DNA of 14,917 bases. It comes from an uncultured Clostridia bacterium (lineage in GTDB: Bacteria; Bacillota; Clostridia; TANB77; CAG-508). Numbering within the stretch: the stretch's first letter is position 1; each line of letters begins with the position of its first letter. Both the position numbers and the translations under genes were made by a program. The DNA lies in the NCBI GenBank assembly GCA_947632745.1, contig CANRQH010000025.1, positions 1 to 14,917 of the forward strand, read 5' to 3'. The notes below the pieces were generated by a model that was not told the DNA's origin, ran no database searches, and saw nothing but the letters and a program-made list of their open reading frames with translations. Shown piece after piece: positions 11,978-14,917 of this stretch.

Positions 11978-12922
11978 ATGAATTATAAATATTACAACAC
12001 AAATCATAATGGGCAAGATGATTATGGATTAAAATGTATAAATGATCAAGGATATGGTTTAATTTGTAAAAATTACAAATTAGAGTTTCCGCCACAACAT
12101 CAAGACACACAGCCAGGAATGGAATATTTAATGACACCTAGACCAATATTTAATAATCCATATTACAGAGGTTCAGGAAAACTTATGAATAAAGTTGCAA
12201 TTATAACAGGAGGGGATTCTGGGTTAGGAAGAGCAGTAGCAGTTGGTTTTGTAAAAGAAGGTGCAGCAGTTGTAATTGTGTATTACAATGAACATGAAGA
12301 TGCTAAAGAAACCAAAGAATTTATAGAAAAACTTGGTGGAACATGTATGCTTCTTGCAGGAGACATAAAAGACCAATGTTTTTGTGATAAAATTGTTGAA
12401 GAAACAATGAATAAATTTGGTAGAATTGATGTTTTAGTAAATGGAAGTGCTGTTCAATATCAACAAAAGAGTTTATTAGATATAACAGATGAACAATTTG
12501 ATTTAACAATAAAAACAAATGTATATGGAATGTTTTACTTAACAAAAAGAGCTTTAAAATGTATGAATCCAGGTAGTTCAATAATAAATGTAACATCAAT
12601 AACTACATTTAAAGGAGAACCAGAATTAATAGACTATGTTACAAGCAAAGGTGCAATTGTAGGATTTACAAGGTCATTAGCTACAAATTTGGCTGACAAA
12701 AATATAAGAGTAAATGCAGTATCTCCAGGAGTATTTTGGACACCTTTGCAACCAGCTTGTTGGGAAGCGGAAAAGATACCTACACTTGGTTCAGATGCAC
12801 CAATGGGAAGAGCTGGTCATCCATTTGAAATAGCACCATTATTTATATACTTAGCAAGTGATGATTCGTCATATGTAACAGGTCAAGTTATGCATATTAA
12901 TGGTGGAGAGTATAAAGGATAA
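11978..12922 (+). CDS. SDR-family NAD(P)-dependent oxidoreductase with N-terminal extension
   Basis: A 314-aa short-chain dehydrogenase of the long group with a 65-residue N-terminal extension (PPQHQDTQPGMEYLMTPRP), like the glucose-1-dehydrogenase-like stress proteins YhdF/YhxC of Bacillus. The cofactor loop TGGDSGLG (77-84), N171 (IKTNVYG), S197 (NVTS) and Y210-x3-K214 (YVTSK) complete the catalytic tetrad. The usual NNAG turn is VNGSA here. The substrate is unknown. I chose the ATG at 11978, 6 nt after AGGTG; the GTG at 11969 lies within the ribosome site. First gene of a three-gene operon. Confidence 0.93.
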   Translation: MNYKYYNTNHNGQDDYGLKCINDQGYGLICKNYKLEFPPQHQDTQPGMEYLMTPRPIFNNPYYRGSGKLMNKVAIITGGDSGLGRAVAVGFVKEGAAVVIVYYNEHEDAKETKEFIEKLGGTCMLLAGDIKDQCFCDKIVEETMNKFGRIDVLVNGSAVQYQQKSLLDITDEQFDLTIKTNVYGMFYLTKRALKCMNPGSSIINVTSITTFKGEPELIDYVTSKGAIVGFTRSLATNLADKNIRVNAVSPGVFWTPLQPACWEAEKIPTLGSDAPMGRAGHPFEIAPLFIYLASDDSSYVTGQVMHINGGEYKG

Positions 12923-12944
12923 ATAAAAAGGAACGTGATTACAA

Positions 12945-13661
12945 ATGAAATTAACGAAAAAAAACAAAAAAGCATTAATAACTTTTATTACAATGTTATT
13001 GTTATTAATTATAATATATATAGGTGAAAACATTTTACCACAAAATGAAGAAAGTGTAGAGGTTGCAAATTACAACAATTTAATAGATGTGCCTGAATAT
13101 AATGGTCAAATATATGTAAAAATAAATGATAATATTCCGTATTTTACAGAAGAAGATTATACAACTGAAGCCTTTGAACAATATAGTAAATTAGATGAAA
13201 AAGGAAGATGTGGCATTGCTTATGCAAATATTTGCAAAGAAACAATGCCACCTGATGGAGATAAAAGGGGAGATATAAGTTCTGTAAAGCCTACTGGGTG
13301 GGTGCAAAAAAAGTATGATGGAGAATATCTTTATAATAGATGTCATTTAATAGGTTACCAGTTATCTGATGAAGATGCAAATGAACAAAATTTAATTACA
13401 GGGACAAGATATTTTAATGTATCAGGAATGTTACCTTTTGAAAATGAAGTTGCAGAATATATTAATACAAGTAAGCAAGATGTACATGTTTTATACAGAA
13501 TAACACCACTTTTTAAAGATGATGATTTGGTAGCTCATGGTGTAGAGATGGAAGCATATTCAGTAGAAGATAATGGACAAGGAGTTTGCTTTAATGTGTA
13601 TGTTTACAATGTACAGCCGGGAATTAATATAAACTATAAAACTGGAGAAAGTTCGAACTAA
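12945..13661 (+). CDS. Membrane-anchored DNA/RNA non-specific endonuclease
   Basis: A 238-aa nuclease of the NUC1/EndA (beta-beta-alpha metal) type that would cut DNA or RNA outside the cell. Residues about 10-27 form an N-terminal membrane anchor or uncleaved signal (ALITFITMLLLLIIIYIG). The active site is NRCHLIGYQL with H134 as general base, and N149 and N158 in EQNLITGTRYFN as metal ligand region; NRCH instead of DRGH is usual for Clostridial members. AAAAGGA precedes the ATG by 12 nt, and the SDR gene ends 22 nt earlier. Nutrient scavenging or DNA uptake processing are the likely roles. Confidence 0.92.
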   Translation: MKLTKKNKKALITFITMLLLLIIIYIGENILPQNEESVEVANYNNLIDVPEYNGQIYVKINDNIPYFTEEDYTTEAFEQYSKLDEKGRCGIAYANICKETMPPDGDKRGDISSVKPTGWVQKKYDGEYLYNRCHLIGYQLSDEDANEQNLITGTRYFNVSGMLPFENEVAEYINTSKQDVHVLYRITPLFKDDDLVAHGVEMEAYSVEDNGQGVCFNVYVYNVQPGININYKTGESSN

Positions 13662-13684
13662 TTAAAAATAGGAGAGTGAATATA

Positions 13685-14248
13685 TTGAGTTTAGATTTAT
13701 TTAATAATTTATTAAATAATGTAAAAGAAAATAAAGTTGTTCAAAATTTTATGAAAGAATTGTCAGATTCTTTAGAAAAGAAAAATAATGAATTATCAAA
13801 TCAGAGTAGTTTGAAGCAAGAAAATGAGCTATATCAAGTAATTGAAATAGATGAAGATGGAGCATATTTACAAAATGTTAAAGATAATAAAGTTTCTAAA
13901 GAAACAGATATTTTAAAAGATGTTTTAGATAAAATAGGAAATGATTCTGTTTTAAGATATAAAGATGGAGAGTATATTTACGAAGAAGATTTAACTGAAA
14001 AATTTATGGACAGCTTAGTTGATATAGCTGAGTATCAAAAAATTAAAGATGATTTTATAAATGAAAGCAATATATCAGAATTTGATGAAAATATAAAATT
14101 TACAATTAAAGAAAAAGAAGAAGATTATTGCACATTAAATTATGAAAATGAAAAAGAAATAAAGGTTCCAAATGCTCTTGTTCCTTTTTGGGCAGAGGTG
14201 GGAGAAAACTTATATTATAAGGATGGGAAGTTTAATAGGGATATATAG
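13685..14248 (+). CDS. Unknown acidic 187-aa protein
   Basis: Not recognised. It is rich in Glu, Asp, Lys and Asn with no membrane helix. It starts with a helical segment (SLDLFNNLLNNVKENKVVQ and a KELSDSLEKK coiled coil). Two beta-rich repeats follow: YQVIEIDEDGAYLQNV and, near the end, YCTLNYENEKEIKVPNALVP. The latter faintly resembles the DUF3006 pattern (value-of-field text followed by a conserved P-x-x-L-x-P), but that is a weak call. I prefer TTG at 13685, 10 nt after AGGAG (13670-13674); the GTG at 13676 overlaps that site. It follows the nuclease by 23 nt in the same operon. Confidence 0.7.
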   Translation: MSLDLFNNLLNNVKENKVVQNFMKELSDSLEKKNNELSNQSSLKQENELYQVIEIDEDGAYLQNVKDNKVSKETDILKDVLDKIGNDSVLRYKDGEYIYEEDLTEKFMDSLVDIAEYQKIKDDFINESNISEFDENIKFTIKEKEEDYCTLNYENEKEIKVPNALVPFWAEVGENLYYKDGKFNRDI

Positions 14249-14284
14249 AAAATATTTGAAGAATTAAAAATATAAATTTTAAAG

Positions 14285-14340
14285 TAAAAAGAGTTAGGTT
14301 AGATGAATTTTATCATTTAACCTAACTTTTTTTATAACAA
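14285..14340. terminator. Bidirectional terminator between convergent genes
   Basis: AGTTAGGTTA (14292-14301) and TAACCTAACT (14318-14327) form a perfect 10-bp stem, extended by GATGA/TCATT pairing inside and A/T tracts outside. It ends the rightward SDR operon and, on the other strand, the carboxypeptidase gene. Confidence 0.85.
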
Positions 14341-14381
14341 AGCATCCAAAATAAATAATGTTGCAGCAAAAGGACTACTTT

Positions 14382-14917
14382 TTATAATAAAGCACCTAAA
14401 ACTAAAATACCAAGATTATTATAATAAATTGTATCAAATTGTGAAATAGGTAAAGGGTTGTTTCCTGAACCAACTTCAATAGTATATCCAGGTCTGTTGT
14501 AATTTTGAATAAACCAATCCTTGTATCCTGCAAAACTTGAATTATAAGGAGTATCGTCTAAAGTATAACCACTAACTTCGGCAAATCTAGTTCCAATATA
14601 AAAACTATCTTGAGGATTAAAGTTTTGAAATTGCCAGTAAATAACTTCCCCTTGTGTGTGATAAGCTATAACTAACCTAAAATTATGCTCTAATGTAAAG
14701 TTGTAAATTGCTAAAGATTCGGGTTCAGTTAAAGGACCATACCCTACAAAGTCACGAGGAGCAGGCATTGTAAATCCCTGAGAATATTTAATTCGCCTTG
14801 CTTCATTCCATCCAGCTGGAAATTGTAGGTTTAAATCCACACCTCTCGTGTTTAAAATATACCAACCCAAAATTAAGATTAATAAAATGCAGTAATCATC
14901 TATATTACAGAGTATTT
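14382..14917 (-). CDS. M14-family zinc carboxypeptidase, 5' part outside window
   Basis: The reading frame stays open to the window edge, so the N-terminal half with the first zinc ligands (HxxE) is missing. Visible C-terminal features are RGVDLNLQFPAGW, PAPRDFVGYGPLTEPES, the third zinc ligand His in AYHTQGEVIYW, and the catalytic Glu in YTIEVGSGNNP. In digestive carboxypeptidases the first motif reads DLNRN; LNLQF here fits the bacterial group that hydrolyses gamma-D-Glu-DAP bonds in peptidoglycan, such as Bacillus endopeptidase I. It is leftward and shares a terminator with the SDR operon. Confidence 0.88.
   Translation of the reverse strand, partial: ILCNIDDYCILLILILGWYILNTRGVDLNLQFPAGWNEARRIKYSQGFTMPAPRDFVGYGPLTEPESLAIYNFTLEHNFRLVIAYHTQGEVIYWQFQNFNPQDSFYIGTRFAEVSGYTLDDTPYNSSFAGYKDWFIQNYNRPGYTIEVGSGNNPLPISQFDTIYYNNLGILVLGALL

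Overview
The window comes from a very AT-rich bacterium that uses the standard code: TGA ends at least one gene, TGG encodes Trp, and GTG and TTG starts are used. Strong AGGAGG-type ribosome sites, TTGACA/TATAAT promoters and the protein families point to a Clostridia-like member of the Bacillota. The genus cannot be named from this sequence.

Region 1 (about 202-9927) is an integrated element of roughly 9.7 kb inserted in the 3' end of a tRNA-Leu(TAA) gene. A 12-bp direct repeat of the tRNA 3' end (202-213 and 9916-9927) marks its borders. Just inside each border lie paired 11-bp-phased AGTAATGCA-type repeats, probably integrase arm sites. The leftward arm carries a tyrosine integrase and a DUF6076-like zinc-finger gene. 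The rightward arm carries a small helix-turn-helix protein, an excisionase-like protein, a 615-aa primase-polymerase/SF3 helicase, an iteron-flanked AT-rich replication origin and a small terminase-like KGG protein. There are no capsid, tail, large terminase, lysis or conjugation genes. This layout is that of a phage satellite (phage-inducible chromosomal island, PICI-like) rather than a complete prophage or an ICE.

Beyond the terminase-like gene is an accessory half. It has a ribbon-helix-helix regulator missed by usual length cut-offs, divergent from a stand-alone receiver-like protein that lacks its phosphoacceptor Asp, then a small XRE repressor. A five-gene membrane/zinc-ribbon cargo operon follows: zinc ribbon-TM-DUF4352, two pilin-like N-terminus proteins, a two-TM protein, and a second zinc-ribbon protein. 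Its function is unknown. Because satellites often carry anti-phage cargo, this operon is the best candidate for an undescribed system.

Region 2 (9928-14917) is the chromosomal side. The original tRNA-Leu terminator now lies just past the right border. It is followed by an ADP-ribosyltransferase gene with an intact R-S-E triad paired with a 104-aa unknown gene, a frameshifted leftward pseudogene, and an operon of an SDR oxidoreductase, a membrane-anchored DNA/RNA nuclease and an unknown acidic protein. The window ends in a partial leftward M14 zinc carboxypeptidase.
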